In this document: positions 24,119 to 34,803 of the stretch, in pieces
Numbering within the stretch: the stretch's first letter is position 1
How the letters are laid out: every line of letters starts with the position of its first letter
Source: Colletotrichum lupini
Taxonomy: Eukaryota; Ascomycota; Sordariomycetes; Glomerellales; Glomerellaceae
Direction: 5' to 3'
DNA length: 64,000 nt
Assembly (NCBI RefSeq): GCF_023278565.1
Contig: NC_064681.1
Span: 2,852,001-2,916,000 of the forward strand
The notes under the pieces: generated by a model
What the model saw: the letters and a program-made list of their open reading frames with translations, nothing else
Databases searched by the model: none
Told to the model about the DNA's origin: nothing
Program-made: the position numbers and the translations under genes

Positions 24119-24778
24119 AAAAGGCTTGGGTCTACTCCATGTGAAAGTTGTTGATGAATAGATCTTATTTAATCGTACCCCCGGACAGACCGAGACTCGA
24201 CTTCGTAATGAATGACCAAGTTTTCTTCAACACAAGATCCAGACTCTCTGCGCTACATGGGCCATATCCGGCTATGCACAACGCTCGACTCGTCGAATGA
24301 GATTCAACTCCAAAAGACGTCAAAGCAAGGTTGTCTATCATCATTGTGGGGTTGCAGCACACCATTGCCATGCCTGGCTTTCGCTAGCTAACTTGCAGGA
24401 CGGCCGGCCAATCTAAACATTTGAGGACCTGGTCGATAAAACTATCTACCGATATCGCAAAATCCTGTCTTCTTGGCAGTTCAAATATTCTCTCTTCCCG
24501 CGACTTGACGATACCACGAGCCCACTTTTGGCCGCATCGGCAGGATTCGCTGCGACCATCCATTGAAGTGCTAAGATTGACGCTGCTCCTCAGGAGCTCG
24601 GTAAGAATTGCGCAATGGCGGGCAACTTCCGGGCGGGATCCAGCTTGGACGAGGGCTCACGCATCGTCATTTATCAACTCGCTATCCGTCGTCGAGCGAG
24701 TATGTCTCGAACTATCTCAGTTCTCAATCGTTCTTATCTTAGAGGTCTCTGGTCGATTGCCCCAAAGACTCTGCGACG
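24119..24778. other. Intergenic region, 0.66 kb
   Basis: No gene was recognised. It carries the promoter of the symporter gene that starts at 24779. The frame at 24421-24849 is unrelated to the symporter frame and looks like chance. Confidence 0.5.
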
Positions 24779-26543
24779 ATGGCATCTGCTCTGAAAGAGT
24801 CGGTTCCAAGAGACAGGTGGTGGGAGTGGAGATGGTTCTCGCCAGATGACACGAAGGAGGAGAGGCGTCTCATCACGAAGATTGACCTTCTCTTGGTACC
24901 CTACTCGGTCCTCGGTACGATCTATCCTTCTCGCGTAGTCTCCCAGCTATCGGGCTAACATTCAGCTCGAAAGGCTATTGGGTCAAATATGTCGATCAAT
25001 CCAATTTGAACAATGCCTACGTCGCCGGCATGAAGGAGGACCTCGGGTTTTACGGAAATGAGCTTGTTCAGTTACAAACGCTGTTCACTCTTGGATCGGT
25101 CTTGGGCCAGATCCCTTTCCTGTATGAATAATGATCTCCGAATCTGCTGTTGTGCACTAACAGAAAGCTAGATTCATCATGACCTATGTCCCAATCCAAT
25201 ATCTCATCCCAATTTGCGACGTCCTGTGGGGAGTTTTCACGCTTCTACAGTATCGCGTCCACTCTTACGCAGAACTGGCCGCTTACAGATTCATGGTCGG
25301 ATGGTTCGAAGCCGCGTTCTTCCCAGCAATGCATTACGTATTCGGTACGCATTGAGGACTTGAACGATGATCGGACTTATCGCTGACTCTGAGAAAGGCT
25401 CATGGTATCGAGGCCACGAAATTGCTCGTCGCGGCGGTATCTTCTATACCGGTCTTGCTGCCGGCACATTGACAGCCGGTCTTATCCAGGCCGGCGCATC
25501 AAGCTCGCTTGAAGGAGTTCACGGTACGAAAAATCACCGCCAAAACTCACTCTCATGATCCCCTCAATCGCTAACGGGAGAAAAATACCACAGGCATGGA
25601 AGGCTGGCGATGGATGTACATCATCTGTGCGCTTATCACCATCCCCGTCGGTATTTTCGGCTTCTTCGTAATCCCCGGTACCATAGACCAGCCCAACAGG
25701 TGGTGCGTCAACGACAAGGAAATCGAGACCGCCCGCGAACGCCTCGAGAAACACGGCCACGTCTTGCACGGCAAGATGAAGTTTGGCCACATCAAGCGCA
25801 CACTTCTCGGCTTCCGCTCCTGGCTCGTCATCACGACCGACGTCCTCTTCTGGAACGCGGGCATCCACAAAAACACGGGCTCCTACCTCCTCTGGATCAA
25901 AAGTCTTGGACGCTACAGCGCTGCCCGCATCAACGAGTTGGGCACGATCTCCCCCGCTCTGGGGATCGCCTACACGCTCATCGCTTGCTTCGCTTCGGAT
26001 ATGTTCCTTGGTCCGACCTGGTCGATCACGATATGCTCGGTCCTCAACGCCATCGGTCTCATCTTCCTAACGATATGGACTGTCCCCGAGGGTGGTCTCT
26101 GGTTCGGGTTCGCGACCATGTATTGGTCCAATGCTCTGTCTTCTGTGTTCCATGGATGGGTCAACAACCTGCTGCGAGACAGCCCCGAGGAACGGAGCTT
26201 CACTTTGGTTCTTATTAATTTGCTGTCGCAAAGCTCGACGGCATGGACGCCCTTGCTTACTTTCCCGACGGTCGAGTCACCAAGGTACAGGAAGGGCTTC
26301 TCGTTCTGCCTGGGATGCGCAGTCGCGTTGATTGTCTTCACCTGGATCATGCACTACTATCTGAAAAGGGACAAGAAGCACGACACTGGGTCCACAGATG
26401 AGGAGACGAGCACCCAGTCCGAAGTTGGTGTGGTGTCTTCAGTAGAATTGAAAGGTCAAAGCGACCTGGACGCTAGAGACGACGATCCGGCTGCTGTAAG
26501 GGTCAACAAGGAGACAGGCGATGACAAGATCACAGCAATTTGA
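24779..26543 (+). CDS. MFS anion:cation symporter (Dal5/Fen2-like vitamin or allantoate transporter)
   Basis: Five exons (24779-24914, 24974-25121, 25172-25344, 25398-25523, 25594-26543) join in frame to 510 residues. The start is the ATG at 24779, followed by PRDRWWEWRWF and a short acidic lead. Family landmarks of the ACS group (pantothenate Fen2, nicotinate Tna1, allantoate Dal5) are clear: PYSVL(G)YWVKYVDQSNLNNAYV in TM1, GQIPF, TYVPIQYLIPICDVLWG, YRFMVGWFEAAFFPAMHYV, GSWYRGHEIARR, and EGWRWMYII. The last 70 residues are hydrophilic and acidic. The acceptor of intron 1 is AAAG at 24970-24973; the upstream CAG at 24963-24965 would break the frame. The substrate cannot be read from sequence. 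Expected in the plasma membrane as a proton-coupled importer. Confidence 0.88.
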
Positions 26544-26795
26544 CAGTTCTCTCATCAAATTTGTCATATGGTATGCGAACTTGGCCATCAATGTTGGAGT
26601 TCTTTCGAAAGATGTATATACTGAAATGGAAGCTAAGCTATGTACAGTCGCGTCTTGGGCCTACTACATGTTACATGCCCCAGAGCGATAATGAATGAAA
26701 AAGAAACTTTGATCCTGCACCTTTTCTGTATCCTATCTCATCTCGACCTTAGATGACAGGAAAACAGCCAATCTCGATACCCATCCCATAAGCAC

Positions 26796-28562
26796 TTAGT
26801 AAACAGGGACCTTGAAGGCAGGGAAAGTGTAAGTCCAGCTGTCAATCGACTTGGCGTCGTTGACGCAGTCAAAGTCGGAGCTGTTGCCGCGCCAGACGGG
26901 ACGGGTAGGCCACTGGCAAAGCATCTGGGTCTCGCCGGCGTTGATGTTGGTGGACGAGGTGACGGTGGCGTTGAGGCGGCTGGGCTTGTTGCCGTTCTCG
27001 ACCCAGTCGATCATGATGTTCATGTTGTTCTGGGGGTAAGGGCCGGGCTGGAGGCTGTTGGTGCCGCAGTGGCCGGCGCCGGGGACCAGGTAGAACTGGT
27101 ACCAGTCCTCGAGGGACTTGATGGCCTCGTCATCCTTGGCGTCGGGGTACATGACGGAGCGGACGGACTGCCAGTAGTGGACGGAGGAGGCGGCGGGGAT
27201 GCTGGAGTCGGACTCGCCGTGGTAGTGGAGGAGCTTGCCGCCCGAGGACTGGAAGGGGGTCAGGTCGGGGAGAGTGGTCTGGAGGCTGTCGAGGTAGCGG
27301 ATCATGCCGGTGTTCATCCACTCGACGAGAGTGTCGTAGGTGATGTTGTTCATGTCGGAGAGGTTGTCGAGGTCGAGGAGCTGGACGAACTTGGTGACGT
27401 ACTCGCCGCCGGTGGAGGGGATGCTAAGCTCCCATGCGTCGGTCTCGTTGTTGTAAACAGTAGCAGCGTCGCCGAGCTCGGAGCCAATTTGCCAAGAGAG
27501 GTAGGCGCGCTGACCCTGGGAGTTGAAGACACCATCGTAGATGGCCTGGGCGACGGCGACGGCCTGCTCGGTGACAGTACCGTTCTGCTCGGGCTGGTAG
27601 CTGGTGGTGCTGCCCTGGGCCTGTCTCTTGTTGAAGCCGAAGCCAAGCGAGCTGCTGGTCTTTGCGGCACAGTAGTAGGACTCGCCGATGGTGGACTTCA
27701 GGTCGAACTGGAGCTTGCAGAGGTCAGTGCGGGAGATGACACCGTCGACACGGCCGTCGAGGCCGTCGCAGGCGGCAATGGTGGAGTTGACAATCTTGGC
27801 CAGCTCGCAAGGGGGCGGGTAGTAGTCCTGGGTATGCTCAACGGCAGACGAGTAGACGTGGAGAACCTGCTGCTGGGCGAAGCGGAAGGCCGGGGCACCG
27901 GCGATGACACCGTCGTACTCCTCACCCCAGCGCTGGACCTGGCTCATACCCTCGCGGCCACCGTCGGAGCAGCCCTCGTAGTAGGTGTAGACCTTGTCGT
28001 CGGCGCCCATGCTGTAAAATCCCTTGGTGATGGCCTTGCCGACCTGGGTCATCTCGCCCAGGGCCTGGTACCCGAACATATGGGTAGCATCCCAGTTGAT
28101 GGAGCCGTTTCCGTAGAGAACAACCTCATCGTAGCTGTTGTTGAAGGCGTCGTAGCCGGCATCGGTGGCACCTCCGGCTGCACCGTACGAGATACCGCCA
28201 GTGGAGTCGGAGGAGAGGGAGAAACCGCCACCGCCAGCAACGTAGAAGCGGTTCTTAAAGACGTCAGGGCTCGGGAAGGCGTACTTGAGGTTGACGGTGT
28301 CGCCCTTGCCAGTGTGGGTATAGGCCACGGTGACGTTGCAGTATGTGAGGGGGGTGCTGCTGCCGCCCATCATGCCGCCGCCGCTGGTGGCATTGTAGAC
28401 CGGGCTGGCAGTGATGGAAGAGGGAACCAGATCGATGCCAAGAAGAGTTCCGTTGGAAGGCAGAGCGTTCTGCACGTTCTCGACAGTGCACACATCTGCC
28501 AGGGAGGATGTGCCGGCTCTGGCCGCCAAAGCGCGAAGAGCCGCCTTGGAGTATTTAGACAT
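26796..28562 (-). CDS. Tannase (tannin acyl hydrolase, feruloyl-esterase superfamily)
   Basis: An intronless 588-residue protein, the length I recall for the Aspergillus oryzae tannase, and it resembles that enzyme from DVCTVENVQ to the C-terminal PAFKVPVY. Tannase hydrolyses ester and depside bonds of gallotannins, releasing gallic acid outside the cell. The nucleophile serine is in YEGCSDGGREG and the catalytic His in GAGHCGTNS. The Cys just before the Ser and just after the His form the disulfide typical of this superfamily (CS-D-HC motif). NKRQ in the middle is a likely Kex2 site that would split the precursor into two disulfide-linked chains, as in the Aspergillus enzyme. The N-terminus is only weakly hydrophobic, so the signal peptide is uncertain. 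Several N-glycosylation sequons (NGT, NNS, NAT) are present. Confidence 0.93.
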   Translation of the reverse strand: MSKYSKAALRALAARAGTSSLADVCTVENVQNALPSNGTLLGIDLVPSSITASPVYNATSGGGMMGGSSTPLTYCNVTVAYTHTGKGDTVNLKYAFPSPDVFKNRFYVAGGGGFSLSSDSTGGISYGAAGGATDAGYDAFNNSYDEVVLYGNGSINWDATHMFGYQALGEMTQVGKAITKGFYSMGADDKVYTYYEGCSDGGREGMSQVQRWGEEYDGVIAGAPAFRFAQQQVLHVYSSAVEHTQDYYPPPCELAKIVNSTIAACDGLDGRVDGVISRTDLCKLQFDLKSTIGESYYCAAKTSSSLGFGFNKRQAQGSTTSYQPEQNGTVTEQAVAVAQAIYDGVFNSQGQRAYLSWQIGSELGDAATVYNNETDAWELSIPSTGGEYVTKFVQLLDLDNLSDMNNITYDTLVEWMNTGMIRYLDSLQTTLPDLTPFQSSGGKLLHYHGESDSSIPAASSVHYWQSVRSVMYPDAKDDEAIKSLEDWYQFYLVPGAGHCGTNSLQPGPYPQNNMNIMIDWVENGNKPSRLNATVTSSTNINAGETQMLCQWPTRPVWRGNSSDFDCVNDAKSIDSWTYTFPAFKVPVY

Positions 28563-30663
28563 ATTAGAAGGATGCGAAGTTCAGGTCGGTGTGGAGGAAA
28601 GACAAGTGAATGAAAGAGCGAAGAGAGAGCGAATGATGGTGGTGATGCCTTCTAAAACCATCAGCAACATCGTGCCCGGGCAGACATCTTTATAACAAGC
28701 TTGAAAACTTATCCCGATGCTGCGGTTCTCTAGTCCTCGGCGACGGCGTTGCCATAGTAGACGCGGTTCCACACGTGGTCCGTCTGTACGCCTCATAGCG
28801 CCGGGGCGCAGTGTACAGACGTGCGAGCCGTATTCTCGCATCGACCCCAGTTCGCCCGTGGAGACCTACTTCGACAGGTTCAGTTTACGTCAGTCATGGC
28901 TAGCGTGAATGGAAGAGATGATGGTAGGGCTGATGGTCCGGACGAAACCTTGTTCGGGTGGGGATCCAACTCCCGACGCTTGGAGGGTTGTTTTCTGGTT
29001 CGTCCAATGATCCTAGGTACCCTGACCACCGGTATGCCGCGTCACACTGGTCCTGGACAATCTTTGAATGCAGTGTAGTTTGATTTGTGACGCGTCTTTC
29101 TACAAGACGTGGGTGGAAACGTGTTGCGGCGTTGAGTCTAATCCGGATGCGGCTTGACGATTCACAAAAGACATTGAGCTCCCGGTTTGGCACCCGACTT
29201 CGACAACTTGTCAATCAGAACAGTGCCTCAGTACCACGCCATTTTCTCGTTGGAGTTCTCGTTTTCAGTATGGTTGTATCGAAATAGGGGAAGAATCCGA
29301 CACCTTGAACTCTTTAGTGAAATTTATGGGCATTTCATCAGGGGTGCGCTAGGAGCAGTGCAAGACGCCCTCAGTGGCATGAGTGAACTCCAGGCTAAGA
29401 TCCAGCACCGCCTGAACGTTTCTGGCCATGTCATCCCAGCAAAGAGCATAAACATGTCTATGAAGGTCCCACAGCTCTATGCCCCCTGAACAAAGTTGAT
29501 AAAAAAAGATCTAAAGTCCGCCGGGGAAAAAGTGACCGCAAGCCACAACAGTAAACTTTTCTTCGGTACAACCCCACAGAGCTTCTGGGGTTTCTTGAAG
29601 AAGGGGGCTAGGCAAAACCCACGAATGCTAGTTAAAATCTGCTCAGTTTGTGCCAACACACAGCCAACTCCCATCACGGGACCGATTCGGCCAACGGATT
29701 GTGGGTAGTGATGATGAATTTGTCTCTCCATGAGTCCATTCACCGGCCGAGTGTAATTGCTTTCTCCAGCTTTCTTCAAATTCTAGCCGCTTCTTTCCTT
29801 TGGTGGCGGATGTTGCCGTGGGAGTAAAGAACGGGAGCACCGTTCTAGCGCTGTCTCTCGGAGGCCGTTGTGGGGGCGCCTCCGATCTACGGCCGGGATT
29901 TGGGCCGATGCTTCTAGTGGGGCTAGTCCGAGCTAGGCTCGGCCAATCACGAATTTCAGCGGACAAGCTTCTTTGCTTGATCTGGCTGAAAAAAACTAGC
30001 CGTCATTGACAGCCTACGAGACAGGCGAGAACTGCTCCAGTTCAAGGTATAGGGCAAGGGAGAATGTGAAAGGGGAGGCTACTAGCCTATGGGAAGGCAA
30101 GGCGGAGAGCAGCAGGTTGGCATGTGAGTTAGTTTACGCTTGACCTTTGCGCGGAATGTTTATCCTTTAATCTACCAGAATAAGTAGTCCACGACTAATC
30201 ACTCTTGTTTCAGAGTCTTTACAGCCCACATCCCGATGCCATCACTTGATACTATCATTTGCCCCGAGGGGAAGGAAAATAACATGGCCGGAACAGAGAG
30301 GACTCAAGAAATTCCGGCATCTATCACATGATACAAATCCCGCCAAGAGTACAGCACGATTCAAATAGCACAAGGTCTCTAGAAATAGAAATATGTGACA
30401 AAAGCCGAGGAAAGTCTCCCAATTTGCCATTAAACGTCGCACCAGTCAAGGGGCACATGTCACCAACGCTAGCCGAGTCTCACGGGGCCTATCACAAAAT
30501 TTTTTGACTGCAACAGATCAAGAACTTCAAGTTCTAAATACTGAGTTACTCATAAGATATCTCATAGAAACTGTCATCACATGAAGCTGTTTCCCGACAA
30601 ACCCGCCATCGGGCAATGCGAACTAGCACAGTTTTCCATCAAAGCCATTCGCTCTCAACTCAT
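28563..30663. other. Gene-free stretch, 2.1 kb
   Basis: It holds the tannase promoter on the left and the 3' flank of the tyrosinase on the right. The short frames on both strands overlap one another and show no recognisable protein. No repeat or RNA gene was seen. Confidence 0.5.
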
Positions 30664-32811
30664 CTAGTAGTTGTTGCCATCATAACCAGACTCGCCGGAA
30701 CCGGGAATGTCGCGCGTGATTTCCGAGTAAGCAGTGACTACGTCTGAGTACACTGGAAGCTCGCCTGGTTTGTCGGACTTGAAAGTGACCTCGTTGGATA
30801 CAACGCAGACAATAAGGCTCTTCGCCTTGTCAGGCGACTGCAACTCTCCAGTAGGAAGCGTGATCTTCCATCGAATGTTATCCTTGAGATATCCAACCAC
30901 GTGCTCAGGTTTGAGACTGTCGAGTAGTCCAGCCATGTACCGCTCGACCAGAGCAATAGTTAGGGGAATTTGACCAGTAATTTCCTGGTTCTTCGATCGA
31001 TCTTTCTTACATTTCGCACAAGGGCTTTCTTCATCCTGGCCGAATGTGGCGAACGATCCGACGTGGGCATGGTCTTTCATGTACAAGAGCGGAGGCGTAC
31101 TCTCATAAGGTTCGCCGATGAACACGTTGACAATGTAGTTTCCGTGCAGCTCAGATTTCAGAGTCCTGATGTTGACAAGCCATTCGAGATACTTGTCTCC
31201 AACTGCCAGGCCGCGGATATCACGGCCTACCGGGAGCTCAGTGCCACGGCCAGCAGCCTTGAGATGTGCTCTCGCACGGTCCCGGAGAGCTTCCACAGCC
31301 TGAAGATCTGGTGGCTGAGTCGCCTGGCTTCGCAAGATGTTGGCAAAAGACGCTCGTTTCCAGTAAATGCGATCAACCTCGTTGAGAATGGCCTTCCTTG
31401 AGCCGAACGCGCTTTGGGTCTCTGGGTAAATGTAGCCAAAGCCTCTGGTGTCTTCCACTCCAGCGGATGTCCAGAAAGTTTGCTGACCATTTGCATCTAC
31501 TGAACGTGTGAATGGAGTCAAAGGCGTTTCCACGTTGTCGTCCGACCCCTCCACCTGTTTAACGTATTCTCCAGGATTTCATACTTGCCAAATGGCGAAG
31601 AGTCGATCGATGTTGGTGTGGTGAAGCCAGAAGATGGGGTCAAAAGCAGAGAAGGCTACGCGACCCATGTATCCTCCTCCAATGTAGTTGTGGACGGCAT
31701 TGTGAACATCTTCAAGACTACCCCAGCCGTCGAACGTGCCCTTGACAGGACCAAACTCGCCATTGTTTGATACAGCTGCAAAATCAGTATACGACTGAAG
31801 AAGAAATAGAACTCGCTCAGACACATTCATGCCCTTGACCCCAAAGTTCGGCTTGGTGAATATCTTGACGTCTTCAATATCGGGCTCTTCGTCGTCGGCT
31901 CTTTGACCGAAAGTTCGCGCGGTCTTCGCAGGTTTGTCGATCGAATCATTCTAGAGGTGTGAGCTTAGATCATATGGGGATATTCTTTTCGAATTCACCT
32001 TGATGATCCCAATAAAATTGGTATCCTTTGCCTTTGTCCGCTCTTTAGAATACTCCCCAAACTTATATGAACCGAGTGGGTTGATCTTCTCAGGAAGCCC
32101 GGATTGACTGGGGGGTCTCTTCACAGGATGCCTTGCCCTAGAGATAGCCTCATCTGGAAACAAGGGAAGCTCAGGCCGCGCCCAATCCCAGTACGGCATT
32201 CGAAAGGTTTTGGCGGCATCAATGTACTTCGTCACCCCGCCCTTCTCGAACTCCTTTGCAATATAGTTGACGTGCTTGTAGAGTTCGTTCTACGGCCATG
32301 GTCTTAGTTTTTTTTCTCATACATGAGCTGATGATACACTTGCCTCAAACAGAGCGAGGTAGGGGCGATGCCACGTGAGGAACAAGAGCGAAGTGTGCGT
32401 GCAGTATCCACCGTACTTGTTGAGATTGAGATTCTCATCGGCGGCGTAGTTCCACTTCTCGTTTGGCCACTTGTGTGACGGCATACCATGGATTCCTTTT
32501 ATTATGAGCTTAGAGATCAGACTGGAAGCGGTCATACAAATAGATGAAGACCAACTTACCGGCGATTTGGAAGCATGACAGCGGCTGGTCCTCGGGAACC
32601 GCCTGGAATCGCTCCAGTCCAAGAAGATACAGATTCCATTGATCCGGGTTCTCCTTAATCATGTCACGCAATTCGAGTCGGAGGGGCCGTTCCTCTTGAG
32701 ATCGTCAGCATCTTAGATCGCAAAGTTTGGGTTAGAGGAAGCCGCACTGCCTTCGAAGCCATCTTGGATGCCTTTGATAATGACAGGGCCTTTGGTTCCG
32801 TCGGAAGACAT
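30664..32811 (-). pseudogene. Tyrosinase (type-3 copper polyphenol oxidase) with several disabling lesions
   Basis: The reading order is 32811-32560, 32495-32344, 32289-31999 and 31950-30664. Tyrosinase oxidises mono- and diphenols to quinones, for melanin or phenol metabolism. Copper-site landmarks are preserved: GIHGMPSHKW and YCTHTSLLFLTWHRPYLALFE (CuA, with the thioether CTH), MPYWDW, then VHNAVHNYIGG and DPIFWLHHTNIDRLFAIWQ (CuB). A C-terminal shielding domain of about 300 residues follows. Lesions: TAA at 32713-32715; an apparent one-base loss near 32680-32695, needed to connect LKRNG with the PLRLELRDM frame; and TGA at 31579-31581 between IWQV and NPGEYVKQ. Intron 2 uses a GC donor. 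No signal peptide is visible. The 30-nt segment around the TGA has GT...AG ends but is too short for an intron and itself encodes conserved sequence. Probably a decayed gene. Confidence 0.82.
32290..32343 (-). other. GC-AG intron in the tyrosinase gene
   Basis: The 54-nt intron starts GCAAGT after GAG and ends CGTAG. Only this GC donor gives a phase-0 junction (LALFE|NELYKHV) matching the family. The GT one codon later would break the frame. GCAAGT is the usual form of functional GC donors. Confidence 0.75.
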
Positions 32812-34803
32812 GTTTGAGAATGGAGCAGATGCTTCAATAACGTAGGTAGATGAGATGAGTCTTTGTATGAAGGTTCAGGGGACAAGATGATCGTGATGGT
32901 CCGAAGAGGATGCTCGGAAGGACTATGAGAAGCGGACTCAGCCAGCTTTTTATGTCGAATCTCTAATACCTCCGACTCCATGGTTCCTTCCCAAGTGGCA
33001 AGCGCAAGTACTCTCGTGAAGTACGGCGGCATAAGTGGGATGCCGTTGGTGTTCAGCATTCAGCACGCCTCAGCCGTTTCTGTCTCACATTCGACATCTC
33101 GGGTAGGCCCGTCGCGTGCATGATCAGCCTCCAGCCAGCCACATTACTCCAGCTCTGACTCTCAATCACATATCGATCTCAACATTCACATGTGTGAGAA
33201 AGAATCGGCATGCCCAGACTGAGCGGTGTGTTCAAGATGCATCATCTGCATTTGAGGGTTCAGCCAGCTGGAAGAAAAGAGGGAGATAACTCCGGAGAAG
33301 ACGAGGGCTTGTTGATGCTCTCTGATAACTGCTTCATCTTTTGATCAGTCTTCACAATGGACTTGAAATGACCTTTTAGATTGGCTGACCAGAACATTAC
33401 TTTGGTTCTCCCAGGAGGAACTGTCCGATGGTCTCGAAATTCGTGAGAGAAGCGCCAATAGAATCATGAGCATCCCTTGCGACCCACGACTGAGACGAAT
33501 GATCACCGAGGTCTCCTATTCTCATCAATCATGGCAACTTACGGTGAAAACTACAGCTCTAAGCTAATTGTTTGGTCTCAGCCTCAGTTCACATCACACA
33601 TGAAACCGTGAGACATATTGACGTCCCCGTGAGGCTGCGAGGCGCGGCATACCTATGCCAAGCAGCTTTGCATACTTTGACTACCTCATAGTCTTGGTCT
33701 AGAAACTGAAGGAGTTCATGAGTGCGGCTGCACGTCTCTTACGATATGTGAGATTGACAGTCAGCTTTCATGAGTCTCACCGTGTCCCCTCACATACAAA
33801 TTTTGCTATACATCCAATCTCGCTTCCAAGCGGTGAACACCACCGTACCTGCAATGCAAGTCACTCCTTGGGATTCCACATGCAGTTCTCTACCTGAGAA
33901 TGAGTCTGACTCTCAGTGGTCAGCCTTGATCGGCTCTGCAAGCCTTCGGACGTAGCTACCTGCTTAGACAGCTGAGGTAGCAGATGGGACTATCACAAAA
34001 TTACATGACGACACAAGCGGGACCTGTTTGGCTTTGAGTGGCGAGTTATCTACCAGTCACGTATGCCTTCTGCTACGACATACCTCATGCCGAGCCATCG
34101 CGGTGAGAGGAAAGTTGTACACGGAGATCGCCGTCGCGTATGTAACTCTCATCACATTCAGGAGCAAAGGTTCATGTACGTAACAGTCACCAGAGAATAG
34201 AAATCTAAGGGGAGCGAAAATGAGTGTCATGAAAAGAAGAAACAACATCCATCTCAGGCCGACTTCGCCCTCGAGACATCATTTCCATCATTTTTTTTGG
34301 TTCGTGCTAATTCTCATCTATCTACACATGACTCTTTCAATCTTTCCGTCCGCATCTCTTCATGCTCATGCCGCTTACGACATATCCTGCATCAACATCC
34401 CCCGCCATTGCTTCATGTTTCCTAATCCCCGAACATTGGGATCCAACACGTACACGACATTCCACCTGGCGATTCATTACAGCAAAAAGCATTTTCTCAG
34501 CCCTCATCTCATTTCGTCTCGTTAGGACGCAAAAAACGCAAAAACCCATGTGATATCTCTGAAGAACAAAAAACAATTAATGAATCCCCAAACTTACCTC
34601 CTTGCAACTTTTTTCGCAATAGGAGATGAGGGAGAATCCAAGCAAAACGTCGACCAATAAAACGCCTCAAAAAAAGCTGCAAGTCAACTCGTGACAGTCG
34701 TCAAGGAATAGCAGAAGGAAGGCCATCGCTGTGTCTATGAAGCAAAAGCAAGAGTGCAAGAAGCAAGCGCCGACAATCGGCACCGATGGTGGTTGAGTGA
34801 GGA
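32812..34803. other. Gene-free stretch, 2.0 kb
   Basis: This is the promoter side of the tyrosinase pseudogene and the 3' flank of the chitin synthase. Only short overlapping frames are present. It marks the change from the damaged accessory segment to the intact core segment. Confidence 0.5.

Noticed and set aside
27069..28613. 514-codon plus-strand ORF opposite the tannase
   Set aside because: It lies fully antisense to a strongly recognised gene, is Val/Gly/Glu-rich and domain-free, and is explained by third-position GC bias of the tannase.
31552..31584. 30-nt GT...AG segment that would remove the tyrosinase TGA
   Set aside because: It is shorter than any credible fungal intron, and its translation (NPGEYVKQ) matches the conserved family sequence, so it is exon.
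17906..32811. Secondary-metabolite gene cluster
   Set aside because: There are transporters and an aminotransferase, but no polyketide, peptide or terpene synthase and no pathway regulator, so the grouping is not enough.
32664..33059. 131-codon minus-strand ORF at the tyrosinase 5' end
   Set aside because: It overlaps the tyrosinase N-terminus in another frame and shows no recognisable protein.
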